NCBI GenBank assembly: GCA_963580455.1
Contig: OY756958.1
Location: 2,120,501 to 2,184,500, forward strand
Reading direction: 5' to 3'
Source: Euonymus europaeus
Taxonomy: Eukaryota > Streptophyta > Magnoliopsida > Celastrales > Celastraceae
DNA length: 64,000 bases
A program made the position numbers and the translations under genes. Every line of letters starts with the position of its first letter. Position 1 is the stretch's first letter. The notes under the pieces were generated by a model. That model was not told the DNA's origin, made no database searches, and saw only the letters and a list, made by a program, of their open reading frames with translations. Shown piece after piece: positions 34,093 to 46,000 of the stretch.

Positions 34093-34292
34093 ATTTTGGA
34101 GCAATTAAGATAAAACTTTCATTTTCAAGAGCATGTTTCTTTCTGTTTAAATAAGACTTATGTTATGGCGGCTATCGCATGTTTTCTCTTCCAAGTCATG
34201 AAATAAAATCCAGTTTTCCTATATTCATATTTCTTTCATTTGTTAAAACTTTTCATATTTCGATTCCAACACCAATCTCATCCCATTAACAG
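34089..34292 (+). other. Putative in-frame Ogre intron between protease and RT (copy 1; copy 2 at 46513-46716)
   Basis: The donor CTACAAAA|GTAAAT is at 34089 and the acceptor CCCATTAACAG|GCTTGA is at 34291-34292. Splicing removes 204 nt with the gag-protease stop and joins codon AA|G in the exact frame of the RT-integrase ORF (reading KLENDDSKEG). The element also has branch-like A-rich and pyrimidine-rich sequence before the acceptor. An intron at this place is established for Ogre elements; that it is spliced here is inferred. Confidence 0.7.
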
Positions 34293-37200
34293 GCTTGAAA
34301 ACGATGATAGCAAAGAAGGCGAAACTAATGAACCAAATTTTGACACACTCATTAACAGTGTTGAAACCGATGATGAGAGTGAAGGAGAGATTGATATCCC
34401 ACCTGAAATAGAAAGACAAGTCAACCAAGAGGAAAAAATTATTCAATTACATCAAGAGGTTACGGAAATAATCAATTTAGGCACGGAGTTGGACAAAAAG
34501 GAGGTCAGAATGGGAGAAGCTCTCGAGGGAAATGATAGAAAATACTTAAAAGATCTCTTACATGAATATCAAGATGTTTTTGCATGGTCGTATCAAGATA
34601 TGCCGGGACTCGATGAAAATATTGTGGAACATAAATTACCACTAATATCAGGGTGTGCTCCAGTAAAACAAAAATTGAGAAGGTTAAAGCCTGATATGCT
34701 GCTAAAAATAAGGGATGAGGTGAAGAAACAATTTGATGCCGGTTTTCTTGAGGTAGCGCATTATCCAGAATGGATAGCTAATATTGTACCAGTACCTAAA
34801 AAAGACGGCAAAGTAAGGATGTGTGTTGATTATAGGAATCTAAATCGAGCAAGTCCAAAAGACAATTTTCCTCTCCCACACATTGATATCTTGGTAGACA
34901 ATACGGCTCAACATCCAACATTCTCATTCATGGATGGGTTCTCAGGTTACAATCAAATTAAAATGGCACAAGAGGATCGTGAAAAGACTACTTTTGTCAC
35001 TCTTTGGGGGACGTTCTGTTACAAAGTCATGCCATTCGGATTAAAGAATGCAGGGGCAACTTATCAACGAGCTATGGTTACTCTGTTTCATGACATGATG
35101 CACCGAGAAATTGAGGTATATGTGGATGACATGATAGCCAAATCAAAAGAGGGAGAAAACCATTTGGAGAATCTTCGGAAGTTGTTTGAACGTCTGAGAA
35201 AGCACCAGCTAAAACTTAATCCCGCAAAATGCACCTTTGGGGCAACTTCGGGGAAGTTGCTCGGGTTCATCGTGAGTAGAAGAGGCATTGAAGTGGATCC
35301 AGATAAGGTGAAGGCAATCTTGGAGATGTCGCCTCCCCGTACAGAAAAAGAAGTTAGAGGGTTTTTAGGAAGGTTGAACTACATCGCTAGATTTATTTCC
35401 CAGTTAACCTCTACATGTGAACCCATCTTCAAGCTATTGTGCAAGAATAACCCGAAAGAATGGAATGAAGATTGCCAGTTTGCTTTCGAGAAGATTAAAC
35501 AATATTTGCAGAATCCTCCTGTATTGATACCCCCGGTAGCCGAAAGACCTTTGATTCTATATTTGACTGTCTCAGAAAATTCAATGGGTTGTGTATTAGG
35601 ACAACATGATTCGGCGGGAAGAATAGAACACGCTATATACTATCTCAGCAAGAAATTCACAAGTTGTGAATCGAATTATTCCATGTTAGAAAAGACTTGT
35701 TGTTCACTAGCATGGGCAGCACACAGGCTTCGACAATATATGTTATATCATACCACATGGTTGATTTCTAGGATGGACCCAATAAAGTATATTTTTGAAA
35801 AGCCATCACTATCTGGAAGGATTGCAAAATGGCAGATGCTTCTATCAGAGTATGATATCCAATATGTCACTCAGAAAGCCGTAAAGGGCAGTGCCATAGC
35901 AGATTATTTAGCAGACAGAGCAATTGATGATTTCAGGCCAATGAATCATGGCTTTCCAGATGCCGAAGTCCTGAATATATCAGAAAAGGACGAAAAGCCA
36001 GTTGAACCAAATAAGTGGACAATGTGTTTTGATGGAGCCTCGAATGCAGTGGGATATGGGATTGGAGCAGTATTGATATCACCGGAAGGAGACATTACTC
36101 CTTTTACCGCCAAGTTATATTTCACATGTACAAACAATATGGCAGAATACGAGGCGTGTGCAATGGGAATTCAAGCTGCTATAGATACCAACATAAAGAA
36201 GTTGCAGGTTTATGGTGACTCGCAGTTAGTAGTTAAGCAGTTGAGTGAGGAGTGGGAGACAAAAGACGGAAAGCTAATTCCTTATCATCAGCACGTCAAG
36301 AAATTAACAAAGTTTTTTGAATGGATTGAATTTGACCATATTCCAAGAGAAGAAAATCAGATTGCGGATGCTTTAGCTACCCTAGCCTCCATGTTTGACG
36401 TAGACCCAAAAGGAGAGGTCCCGGTGATTAAGATTGAAAAACGAGAGGTACAAGGCCATTGTTCAAATGTAGAGGAGGAATCTGATGGCAAACCATGGTA
36501 TTACGATATTCAGGTGTACCTCAAAGAAAAGTTGTACCCTGAAGGAGCATCAGAGAATGACAAACGTACTTTAAGAAAATTATCAGGGGCATTCTTCCTG
36601 AATGGAAATGTGTTATATAAGAGGAATCATGGGATGATTTTACTACGTTGTGTTGATGAGTTAGAAGCAAGACAGATTATGGCAGAAATCCATGAAGGAT
36701 TGTGTGGAACTCATTCCAGCGGGTATGCAATGACAAAAAAGATAATTAGAGCTGGATATTACTGGTTGACAATGGAGAAAGATTGTATTGGTTATGCGAT
36801 GAAGTGCCACAAGTGTCAGATCTACGCAGATAGGACGCATGTCCCGGTCAACCCATTGCATGTCTTAACCTCGCCATGGCCTTTCTCGATGTGGGGAATA
36901 GATGTTATTGGACCAATTGAGCCAAAAGCCTCCAATGGACATCGGTTTATCTTGGTGGCTATCGATTACTTCACGAAGTGGGTAGAAGCTTCTTCGTATA
37001 CCAATGTGACTAGCAGTGTGGTGGTTAGATTTTTGAAAAAGGAAATCGTGTGCCGATATGGAGTTCCCGAGAGAATAATTACCGATAACGGGACGAACTT
37101 TAACAGCAAAATGGTGAAAGATTTTTGTGAGCAATTTAAAATTGGACATCACAATTCAACACCGTATCGTCCAAAAACGAATGGAGCAGTTGAGGCAGCC

Positions 37201-37743
37201 AACAAGAATATTAAAAAGATTGTTGGAAAGATGACTAATAATTACAAGGATTGGCATGAGAAACTCCCTTTTGCCTTGTATGGATACCGGACATCGATAC
37301 GCACATCCACTGGTGAAACTCCATTTTCATTAGTTTATGGTACAGAAGCGGTTTTGCCAGTTGAAGTAGAAATTCCTTCGCTTCGGGTTTGCTTGGAAGC
37401 AGAATTGGAAGAGGTAGAATGGATACAAACAAGATATGAACAGTTGAATCTGATTGAAGAGCGGCGATTACGAGCCATCTGTAAAGGGCAATTATACCAA
37501 AGACGCATGATGAGAGCACACAATAAGAAGGTTCATCCCCGTAGTTTTGAGGAAGGGGATTTGGTGTTGAAAATGATATTACCACCCCACAAAGATCATC
37601 GAGGAAAGTGGACTCCGAGCTATGAAGGACCTTATGTTGTGAAAAAGGCTTTTTCTGGTGGAGCATTACGGTTAACCACAATGGACGGAGATGATGTGCC
37701 CCACCCGGTGAATGCAGACGCTGTTAAAAGATATTACGCATGA
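34240..37743 (+). CDS. Ogre pol: reverse transcriptase, two RNase H-like domains, integrase (copy 1)
   Basis: Uninterrupted frame of 1167 codons from the first ATG; if spliced, coding begins at 34293. RT occupies about residues 130-390, with MCVDYRNLNRASPKDNFPLP and the catalytic YVDDMIAKS (about 294). A first RNase H-like region (about 430-570) has LYLTVSENSMG where an Asp would be expected, so it appears catalytically dead. A second, archaeal-type RNase H begins CFDGASNAVGYGIG (about 597) with MAEYEACAMG and YGDSQLVVKQ. Integrase has an HHCC zinc finger ending CHKCQ (about 865), and DDE residues in WGIDVIG (about 887), TDNGTNF (about 949) and NGAVEAANK (about 982). The order RT-RH-INT defines the Ty3 superfamily, and dual RNase H the Tat lineage. 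No lesion is seen. Confidence 0.93.
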   Translation: MLKLFIFRFQHQSHPINRLENDDSKEGETNEPNFDTLINSVETDDESEGEIDIPPEIERQVNQEEKIIQLHQEVTEIINLGTELDKKEVRMGEALEGNDRKYLKDLLHEYQDVFAWSYQDMPGLDENIVEHKLPLISGCAPVKQKLRRLKPDMLLKIRDEVKKQFDAGFLEVAHYPEWIANIVPVPKKDGKVRMCVDYRNLNRASPKDNFPLPHIDILVDNTAQHPTFSFMDGFSGYNQIKMAQEDREKTTFVTLWGTFCYKVMPFGLKNAGATYQRAMVTLFHDMMHREIEVYVDDMIAKSKEGENHLENLRKLFERLRKHQLKLNPAKCTFGATSGKLLGFIVSRRGIEVDPDKVKAILEMSPPRTEKEVRGFLGRLNYIARFISQLTSTCEPIFKLLCKNNPKEWNEDCQFAFEKIKQYLQNPPVLIPPVAERPLILYLTVSENSMGCVLGQHDSAGRIEHAIYYLSKKFTSCESNYSMLEKTCCSLAWAAHRLRQYMLYHTTWLISRMDPIKYIFEKPSLSGRIAKWQMLLSEYDIQYVTQKAVKGSAIADYLADRAIDDFRPMNHGFPDAEVLNISEKDEKPVEPNKWTMCFDGASNAVGYGIGAVLISPEGDITPFTAKLYFTCTNNMAEYEACAMGIQAAIDTNIKKLQVYGDSQLVVKQLSEEWETKDGKLIPYHQHVKKLTKFFEWIEFDHIPREENQIADALATLASMFDVDPKGEVPVIKIEKREVQGHCSNVEEESDGKPWYYDIQVYLKEKLYPEGASENDKRTLRKLSGAFFLNGNVLYKRNHGMILLRCVDELEARQIMAEIHEGLCGTHSSGYAMTKKIIRAGYYWLTMEKDCIGYAMKCHKCQIYADRTHVPVNPLHVLTSPWPFSMWGIDVIGPIEPKASNGHRFILVAIDYFTKWVEASSYTNVTSSVVVRFLKKEIVCRYGVPERIITDNGTNFNSKMVKDFCEQFKIGHHNSTPYRPKTNGAVEAANKNIKKIVGKMTNNYKDWHEKLPFALYGYRTSIRTSTGETPFSLVYGTEAVLPVEVEIPSLRVCLEAELEEVEWIQTRYEQLNLIEERRLRAICKGQLYQRRMMRAHNKKVHPRSFEEGDLVLKMILPPHKDHRGKWTPSYEGPYVVKKAFSGGALRLTTMDGDDVPHPVNADAVKRYYA

Positions 37744-38671
37744 TGAAAGAAAATGTGACGCGCAAAAAACTGGGGCAGTTTTTAGCGCAGACCATAAGCT
37801 ATCTCGTCTTCAGGGCTCAAATATTTCATTCATTCTTCTTCAAATTATTCCTTCCTGTATTGTTATGCTAATCAGCATACGAGCGTTTGCTTAATAAAAT
37901 CCCCGAGTCTATCATTTACCTCTTATCTCAATTACTCACCTTTCTCACGCATAGCCATATTACTAAGCTTATTTAAACAGAATATAAGGAAATATATGAG
38001 TAAATAGTATGTCTAACAAAGATCGGAGCAGCTATAGTAGACATGATTAGCGATTGCACGAGTGTATAGGATGGCAGTGAACTTTATCATTATATTTTTA
38101 TACATGTGCATCAAATTTTCATAGATCCAAGTCTAAATTAACATGTTTTTCATATTAAAAGATTTTCTAAATTTTCGAGATTAAATTTCAAGGTATCTTT
38201 TAGATGAAGATATTGTTCGGGTTAAAGTACTTTCTATTATCGAGGTTCGTTATTAAGGTTAAAATGACTTTAGAAGTCAAGTTGGTTTTGGAGTTTAAGT
38301 TAGTTGTTAAAATAGCCTTCGGGATTGAAATAGACCTTTGGATTACAGGTGAATAATTACATTTATTTGGAGATTAAAATGGTCATTGGATTAAAATTAT
38401 TTTTGGGATTAAAGCATTTCATGGATTAATGATTGAGGATTAAGATATTTCGGATTATCAAATGGATCAAATTGTTTACAGACTATCGGGTGATTAATGA
38501 TGGTAGGATTTTGGAGTAATTCTTGGGCAATTAGTATATGTTGGATGTATGTAAAAAGGGCTCGTATTTTGAATAGCGTCGCCTAGTTTTTAAAAAATTC
38601 ATACTATCAAAAATGAGATACAATGCCTTTACGTGCCATTTACAATGTAAAGTCCCGCAAAGGGGGGCAGC
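37744..38671 (+). other. Ogre 3' untranslated internal region and polypurine tract (copy 1)
   Basis: Noncoding region with degenerate repeats of a GGATTAAA-like word (38220-38540), ending in the purine tract AAAGGGGGGCAGC directly before LTR 2. The second copy is 50168-51095. Confidence 0.75.
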
Positions 38672-41600
38672 TGTTGTACCCCATTTTTGTCTTGGGCCTA
38701 ATCAATAAACTTAGGCATAGGAAAGTTTCAGGATTAATAAAATTTATGAGACGTGCAAAGGAAAAAAAATATATAAAATAAAATAGATAAATAGATTTAC
38801 CATTGCATGCGATATTAATGTGATCATTAAACCCAAACAAATTAATCGAACGCACTAAAAATCCAAAGTTATTGTTTTAAGCCTTAAGGAAATGGCCCAT
38901 TAGGAAAGCACCTACATTAGAGTCATCATTAAAGGGATTCAATAAATCAAATCAATAAGACCTATCACCAAAATTAAGCCCAATTATTAGGGCCCTAAAA
39001 TAGAACTAAGTATGCAGCCCGGCCCAAACGCCCACTCACTACCCAAGCCAATAGCCCGGCCCAAACGCTCACTACCAGCCCGGCCCAAACATTTTGCCTA
39101 AACCTAAACCTAAACGAAGAAAGAAACGGGGGAAGAGAAGGGCGCCGTGTAAGAGAGAGAGAGAGACGGGAAAGGAAACAATAGCTGGAAAAAGAAAGAA
39201 AGAAGAAGGGAGAGTGACGCCGGAAGTTAAGGGGAGAGAGCGATCAGAAAAGGAAAAGAAAGGGGCGCCGAGAAAAAAAAAAGGGAAAGAAGAGAGGTAG
39301 AATCCTAGGGTTTACATTAGGGGATTGATTAGGGATTTTGAGTGGAGAATTTTCGTGGTTGGCAGATCGGGTTTAGGTAATAGTTGAGGAAGAAAGGAAA
39401 CCTTGGAGCGATTGAGGAGGATTTTTGGATTTTAATTGAGGAAGCAAATCGGTATTAAGAAAAGATTAAGAGATGATTTAGGGATTCCTTAGTGAAGGGG
39501 GATTCGAGTTTGGCATTATAAAAGGAGGAGTAGACGTGAAGGGAAGGGAGAGAATTTTCTGGGCTTCTTCTGCTTCTTCTGAAAATTTTCTGCGTTTCTT
39601 CTGCTTCTTCTGGGATTTTCGAGGCTTCTTCCTCTTCTTTCTTTTCAAATTTTTCTGGGGGTTTCTCGAGTCCGGTTTTCTGAATTTTTTCTGGAGCTTC
39701 TGTTTTTTTTTCTTTTTTTTCTTCTTCTTTTCGAATTTTCTGGAGGGATTTTTCCTTTCTGCTTTCGGCTTCTGATTTTTCTCTGTTTTGGCTTCTGATT
39801 TGCCGGGGTTTCTTCCTTTCTTCTCACTCTGTTCCAGACCGAAAATTGGAGAGAGGATTTTGGGAGGAGAGTGATCGAATTTTCCTAAGGAACGTTTCGG
39901 GTTTGAAACTTTGGGAGTTGAATCGAGAACGTATTGTCGGAATTATTTCTTCGGTTGGTCAAGGGTAAGGTTTCGGGATCCTTCAATCTATTTTACTCAA
40001 ATCTTGAGCGAGGTTCGGATGGTTTCTGAAAACCAAGGGAAGAACACTCATGATTTCTCATGATGCTCTTGTTAATGGCATAGATGTATACTGGGTATTC
40101 TTGATGGTTGTTTTGTCTGGGAATATCTTGATTCTGTGTGATTCATGGTCTGCTGCGTTTTTCATGCTATATTCAATATGTTGTTCTCATAATATGCATG
40201 CCTTGTTGTTTTGATGGATGAAAATACACTTGTTGTAGTATTATTGATTATCAAGTTCTATAACCGAGGTTTTGATGCTTTCTGTTTTGCTTTAATATAT
40301 GAACACCTCACTGCTGTTGAAGATATATATCTTGTGTTATGGGAGGGTCTCTGTCATTGCTCTGGTTTGGATATTACTAGTACTACATAAATGGAGGAAC
40401 ATGTGAATGGCGCTCTTGTTTTTCAGTTGTGAGTTGTATGGATATGAAGTGTGTTTTCTTAATCAATGTGGGCTGAGATATTGTTATCGAATGGTGGAGG
40501 ATTCGCCATGCTAATCTTGTGAACTTGTGTTTGTAGTATCTATTATTTGAAGTGTTTGTGAATTGAATTTATATTGGATCAGCAGTATTTTACGATGCCA
40601 TCAGGAGGTGATTTGAATATTTATTGATTGTATGAATTGTTTGAGCTTTAGGATTTCTGAATAGTTTGATTTAAACAAAATTTGCATGAAAATATAATTT
40701 TATGTGACATTTTTTTATCACATCAAAGCAATTAGTTATAAGTTTTCAATCATATTAATTCAATAACATGATTGAAATATTTGATTGCTAATAAAAAATA
40801 GGGGAATCGAAATCTCATTCCATTCATCATTTTTAAGATGCTAATATGTTATTTATTGAATTGTGCTTATATATGAATTATGTGATTGGTTTGATGTTGT
40901 TTGGTTTGATGTTGTGTGATTTAAGTGTTAATTGTATGATTTAAGGTTTTAATATGTTTTGATTAGTGGGTTTGCGATAATTTAATATCGTATAGTCCAC
41001 ATATAAAAAATTCGGTTCCCCAACATTTGTTCTTTAATTTTATTTTTACCTTTGTTATTTTATTTATTTTCATTCCTATTTTTATTTCACTTTATTTTAT
41101 CTATTTTACTTTATTTTCCTTTTTATTTATATATTTTATTTATTTTTCTTTTCTGTTTTTATTTATTTTAAATTTCGTTTTTATTTTTATTATAATAATA
41201 ATTATTATTATTTTATACATTATTATTTTTCATTTTATTTTACTTTACTTTTTCCCTCTTTGTTTATTTTCGTTATACATTATTATTTTGTATCTCATTA
41301 TTATCAATAGTACTATTATGTAATTTGCCTTATATTATTATTATGTATTTATATAATATTTATGTTATTTTAATTTTTATATTATATTTACCTTTTGGTT
41401 TTATTTCTATTTTTATTCTTATCCTTATTTTACTTTATGTTATTTACTATTTTATATTCTATTTTACTTTATTTCAAATTTAGGTATTATATAAAAATTA
41501 TACTAAAAGTCTTTGCCTACGATGGAATCTATTTGAGGAATGCATTGGATGCACCCTTAGGTAGATTCTTGAGGTGAGAGTGTTTCTTGGGAAAATTGAC

Positions 41601-42269
41601 CATTGGATGGAAAAACCCTATGAACCTCAAGATTAAGACCTTTAATATAGATTTTATATATACTATAAAATTATTTTATTTATATATACATATATATATA
41701 TTATGAATTCATTATATTCTATTTTGGTATAGCCATATATCTACTTAATTTTTTTTTCCTATATAGTTATTATCTTTATTTAAATATTATTTTATCTTAT
41801 ATAATTTGTCGTATAATTTATATAATCATTGCACCGGACATATATAGTATTTATATATATATTATAAAATTATTTTATTATATTCGAATATAATTTATAT
41901 ATATTATTTAAGTTTATTCTATTTTGATATATCCATATGTCTACTTAAATTATTTTACCCTATATAGTTATTATATTCTTATAAATATTATTTTTATCTT
42001 ATATATAATTATCATATTTTACGTACGCAACAATTAATATTTTCGGAAAAAGTTATTTAATGGGATAATAAAAGTTAAGTTGGCAACTGTTTTAAAACAG
42101 GCGTTGTGGGGTGCCTCACACCTTCCCCATACGCAACAAACTCACTTACCCTTTTTCTGGATTTTTCGTAGACCAAAATTATATTTTTATGGTGACCAAT
42201 TGCACCTATTCAATTGGTGGCGACTTCTATTTTATTAAAAAATCCTCTTTCGCAAAACCGGTTGCGACA
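38672..42269 (+). repeat. Ogre-type LTR 2, shared middle LTR (3598 bp)
   Basis: It starts TGTTGTACC after the polypurine tract of copy 1 and ends TTGCGACA before the PBS of copy 2, so it serves as 3' LTR of one unit and 5' LTR of the next. Near its start it carries the A-rich variant shared with LTR 3 (GGAAAAAAAATATATAA). At later differences it matches LTR 1: the 9-bp CTTCTGCTT segment near 39565, three single-base sites and the 406-bp segment missing in LTR 3. Confidence 0.93.
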
Positions 42270-42317
42270 ACTGGCGACTTCACTGGGGAAGGTGAAAGGA
42301 AAGTAAAAGAGTTAGAG

Positions 42318-42986
42318 ATGACCAAGCAGAATCAAAGGACAGGGCTAAGGGAAGAAGAAATCTTGAAATATCGAGCTACAGTTGAGGCAGTAAAGGCTAA
42401 GCATGATAAAGAGTATAGGAGGTTGAGAGATGCATACGCGGCACTAGCAGTTCAAAAGGAGAGATCCGAGCAAAGGGCTAGAAAAACGGAAAAAAGGGTG
42501 TTTGAATGGGAAGAAGCAAACATAAAGCTAGAAATGGAGACGCGGGACCAAAAAATACAGCAACTTGAGATGGAATTGGCAAGACAGTTAGAGACAAATA
42601 AGGCCCAAAGAGTAGCATTTGAAGCCGAACATGGACGTCTACTAGAAGAAGAGAAATCTCTAAGATCAGAAATACAAGCTTGGACTCATCGTCATCGAAA
42701 ATTAATGCAAAAGGAGGTAGAGTTTCATCAAATTTCAGAAGCATATATGGAAGCACGGAAAAGACATGCTAGCTTAGAGAATGAGGTAGAGTTGATATAC
42801 CAACAGGTGAGTCAAGCTCGTGTGAGATTCGGGTATTATCAAAATAAAGCAGCAGAAAGGATTGTGGAGATTGATGCGTTGACAAATGCATACCAGTCTA
42901 AAAGAGTGACAGCATACAGTTTATTAGAAACGTTATGGAGAATTCAGGAGGAGTTTATGTATTTTGCTCATAATCGTCGAAACTGA
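42318..42986 (+). CDS. Ogre ORF1, coiled-coil protein (copy 2)
   Basis: Same 222-codon coiled-coil protein as at 29894-30562, shifted by 12424 bp; the translations are identical. ORF1 of unknown role precedes gag in Ogre elements. The MTKQNQRTG start follows the PBS after LTR 2. Confidence 0.75.
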   Translation: MTKQNQRTGLREEEILKYRATVEAVKAKHDKEYRRLRDAYAALAVQKERSEQRARKTEKRVFEWEEANIKLEMETRDQKIQQLEMELARQLETNKAQRVAFEAEHGRLLEEEKSLRSEIQAWTHRHRKLMQKEVEFHQISEAYMEARKRHASLENEVELIYQQVSQARVRFGYYQNKAAERIVEIDALTNAYQSKRVTAYSLLETLWRIQEEFMYFAHNRRN

Positions 42987-43096
42987 CACAATGTATTCAA
43001 GACCCCTATATATTTAAAGCTCTATGGCTAATGAATAAAATCTCGAAGTTCGATATTGTTCAAGATTCTTATCATATCTTTCATTAACGATCATAT

Positions 43097-46000
43097 TTGC
43101 ATATATTATTTCTTATAAATTTTTACTTACATTTGGAAGGTTTTCTTAAATCATACAAAATTGCACCAACAAAAGGTCATAGCCATCCCTATAACACTCG
43201 CTCGCAATCGCGACCCACCACGTCAATGGAACCAACCGAACGTGAGCATCAGTTGAGTTTGGAAGTGGCAGAGCTAAAGGAACAACTCAGTATGCTAATG
43301 AAGCAAATGGCTGACAAGGGGAAGATGGAAGAGAATTCCTCGGGGGACAGCAAGGGGTCAGAATCCCGGGCAAAAAAGGAACCACATAATGTTGATTCTT
43401 CTCCCTCTAAGATCGAAGTGGTGAAGATAGGGAATGTTACTCCAAGGAAAGATGCTGAGGAGGACAATATCGCACGCCTCAAGAGGATGGAGCATTGGAT
43501 GAGGTCAGAAAGAGGATTTGAGGCTCCAGGGACCTTAAGTTCTAAAAGTTTGTGTTTGATTAAGGATTTACACATCCCACCGGATTTCAAGCTCCCAACA
43601 TTCTCTATCTTCAATGGTTCAGGGGTACCTCTAGATCATTTGACCATGTATTGCAGGAGGATGCATCCTTATATTGGAGACGACAAAATGCTGATACACT
43701 TATTTCAAGACAGTCTAACGGGAGCTGCGGAGCGATGGTTCAACAGCTTGAATCCTTCAATGGTTACAACATGGGAGGACTTAGCCGAACTGTTCACCAA
43801 GCAATACAAGCACAATGTTGCAAAGATCCCAACCCTATTTGATTTACAGAATACATTGATGAGGGATGGTGAAGGATTTAGAGATTATGCATACCGTTGG
43901 AGGGACTTAGCTAGCCAAATAACTCCACCGCTGTCAGAAAGAGATTTGGTAGACGCGTTTTTAGATGCACTCCAAGAGCCATATTCGTCAAAGATGGTCG
44001 GAGGAGGTTATGCTGGGATAGCAGAAACTATACATGCCGGGGAACGAGTAGAGCGAGGCATAAGAAAGGGAAGTATCAGCATCAATGTTGACAAGTTTGA
44101 TCCGTCAAAAGGAGCTAAAGGGAAAAAGAAGGAGAATGAGGTGCACAATGTCAGCCTAAGTTATAACCAGCCATCTTATAGTTCCCATGTTCCCCCTGTA
44201 TCCGATTACCAACCACGAGGCAACATGCCAAGAGCACCACAATATACAGCTTTTAATCAATACAACCAATCCCCACGTCCACATTATCAAAACCCACACC
44301 CTAATAGGCCTAAGGAGCATTTTGACCCTATCCCTATAACCTACACACAATGTTTCAACAAATTGCAGGAGCAAGGAGCTATTACACCTATTCCTGGAAA
44401 GGTTTATTCATTGCCTTATCCACGTTGGTATAAGCCGGATGTTATTTGTTTATATCATGGGAATATGCCAGGGCATTCAACAGAGGATTGCTTCCCACTA
44501 AAACGCATAGTGCAGGGAATGGTAAAGGCAAATTGGTTGAACTTTGATGCAATCGAGAAGCCCAGTGTCAATGATAATCCGCTTCCTAACCATGAGGATG
44601 GGGTCAATGCTGTGGATGGAGATAATGTTATAGTAAGGGACGTTGGACAGATTTTAACACCAATGAGAGTATTGTTGGAGATTCTCTTAAAGGAAGGGCT
44701 AATCCAAACTGAAGAGTTAGAGTTGGGTTTAAGATATGAGGGATATAAAGAGCAAGAATGTTGTGGATTTCATAAGGGGGTGCAAGGTCACTCTATTGAA
44801 AGATGTTTTAGTTTTCGGAAAAAGGTACAAACATTAGTAGATGACAGGAAAATTGTGGTGGAAAGAAGCCACAAAGGACAAGTTGAGGTGAATATGACCG
44901 ATGGAGAATTTTATCAAGGTCCCAAGAGGGGGGGATCATCAAAATCAATTGTGTTGCAATACTATGTGGAAGATGATCAAAGACTGAAGGGTCAAGTGCC
45001 ACAGTTAGCATACACAAACAACAAGGAGGTTCCATGGAATTATGGAGGCAGTAAGATTGAAGAATGTGTGGACAATATCTCCGGGATAAGTGGCGTTACT
45101 AGGTCAGGCAGGGTGTTTGCTCGAACTGATCTTGCGGAGGTTGAGGTAGAGAAGAGGAGAAAAGGGAAAGCAGTAACAGGGGTAGACGAGGTGGGTACAA
45201 AAGAAGACCCAATAGTTTGCTCAGAAGAAACAAAAAAAGCGGTCACAGAAGATGAAATTCAGGAGTTCTTAAAGATAGTACGACAGAGCGAGTACACAGT
45301 GATAGATCAGCTCAAAAGAACTCCAGCCAAGATATCTATCTTGGAGTTAATTTTAAGTTCAGAACCACACCGACAGGTCTTGTTGAAAATGCTTAATCAG
45401 GCCTATGTGACGGAAAAAATTCCCGTAGATTCGTTTGATGGGATCATAGGGAATGTGTTAGCCAGCCACTTGATATCATTTACGGAAGAAGAACTTCCAT
45501 CAGGAGGAGTGGAACACAACAAGGCTTTACACATCTCAGCAATGTGCCGAGGACGAGAGATAGCAAGCATCCTAATAGACAATGGTTCATCATTGAATAT
45601 TATGCCGAAGGAGACATTTGACAAGATCCCAATAGATCGTTCATACATGAAACAAGCAACGATTGTGGTAAAAGCATTTGATGGCACTCGAAGGGGAGTT
45701 TTGGGGGAGATTGAGGTGCCATTAGAAATTGCTAATGTAACGTTCAATGTTCCTTTTGTAATTATGGACATCAGACCCACTTATAGTTGTTTGTTGGGAA
45801 GACCATGGATTCACGCCGCAGGAGCTGTACCATCATCCCTTCATCAAATGCTCAAATTCATTCATGAAGGCAGAATGCATATTGTCAAGGGTCAAACAGA
45901 ATGGATGGTTGCTAGCTTGTCTAATCATGTTGATGCACCCGAAGATGGAATTGAGAGTTCCTTTCAATCCTTTGAGATTGCAACTGCAAGTCTTGTCAAG

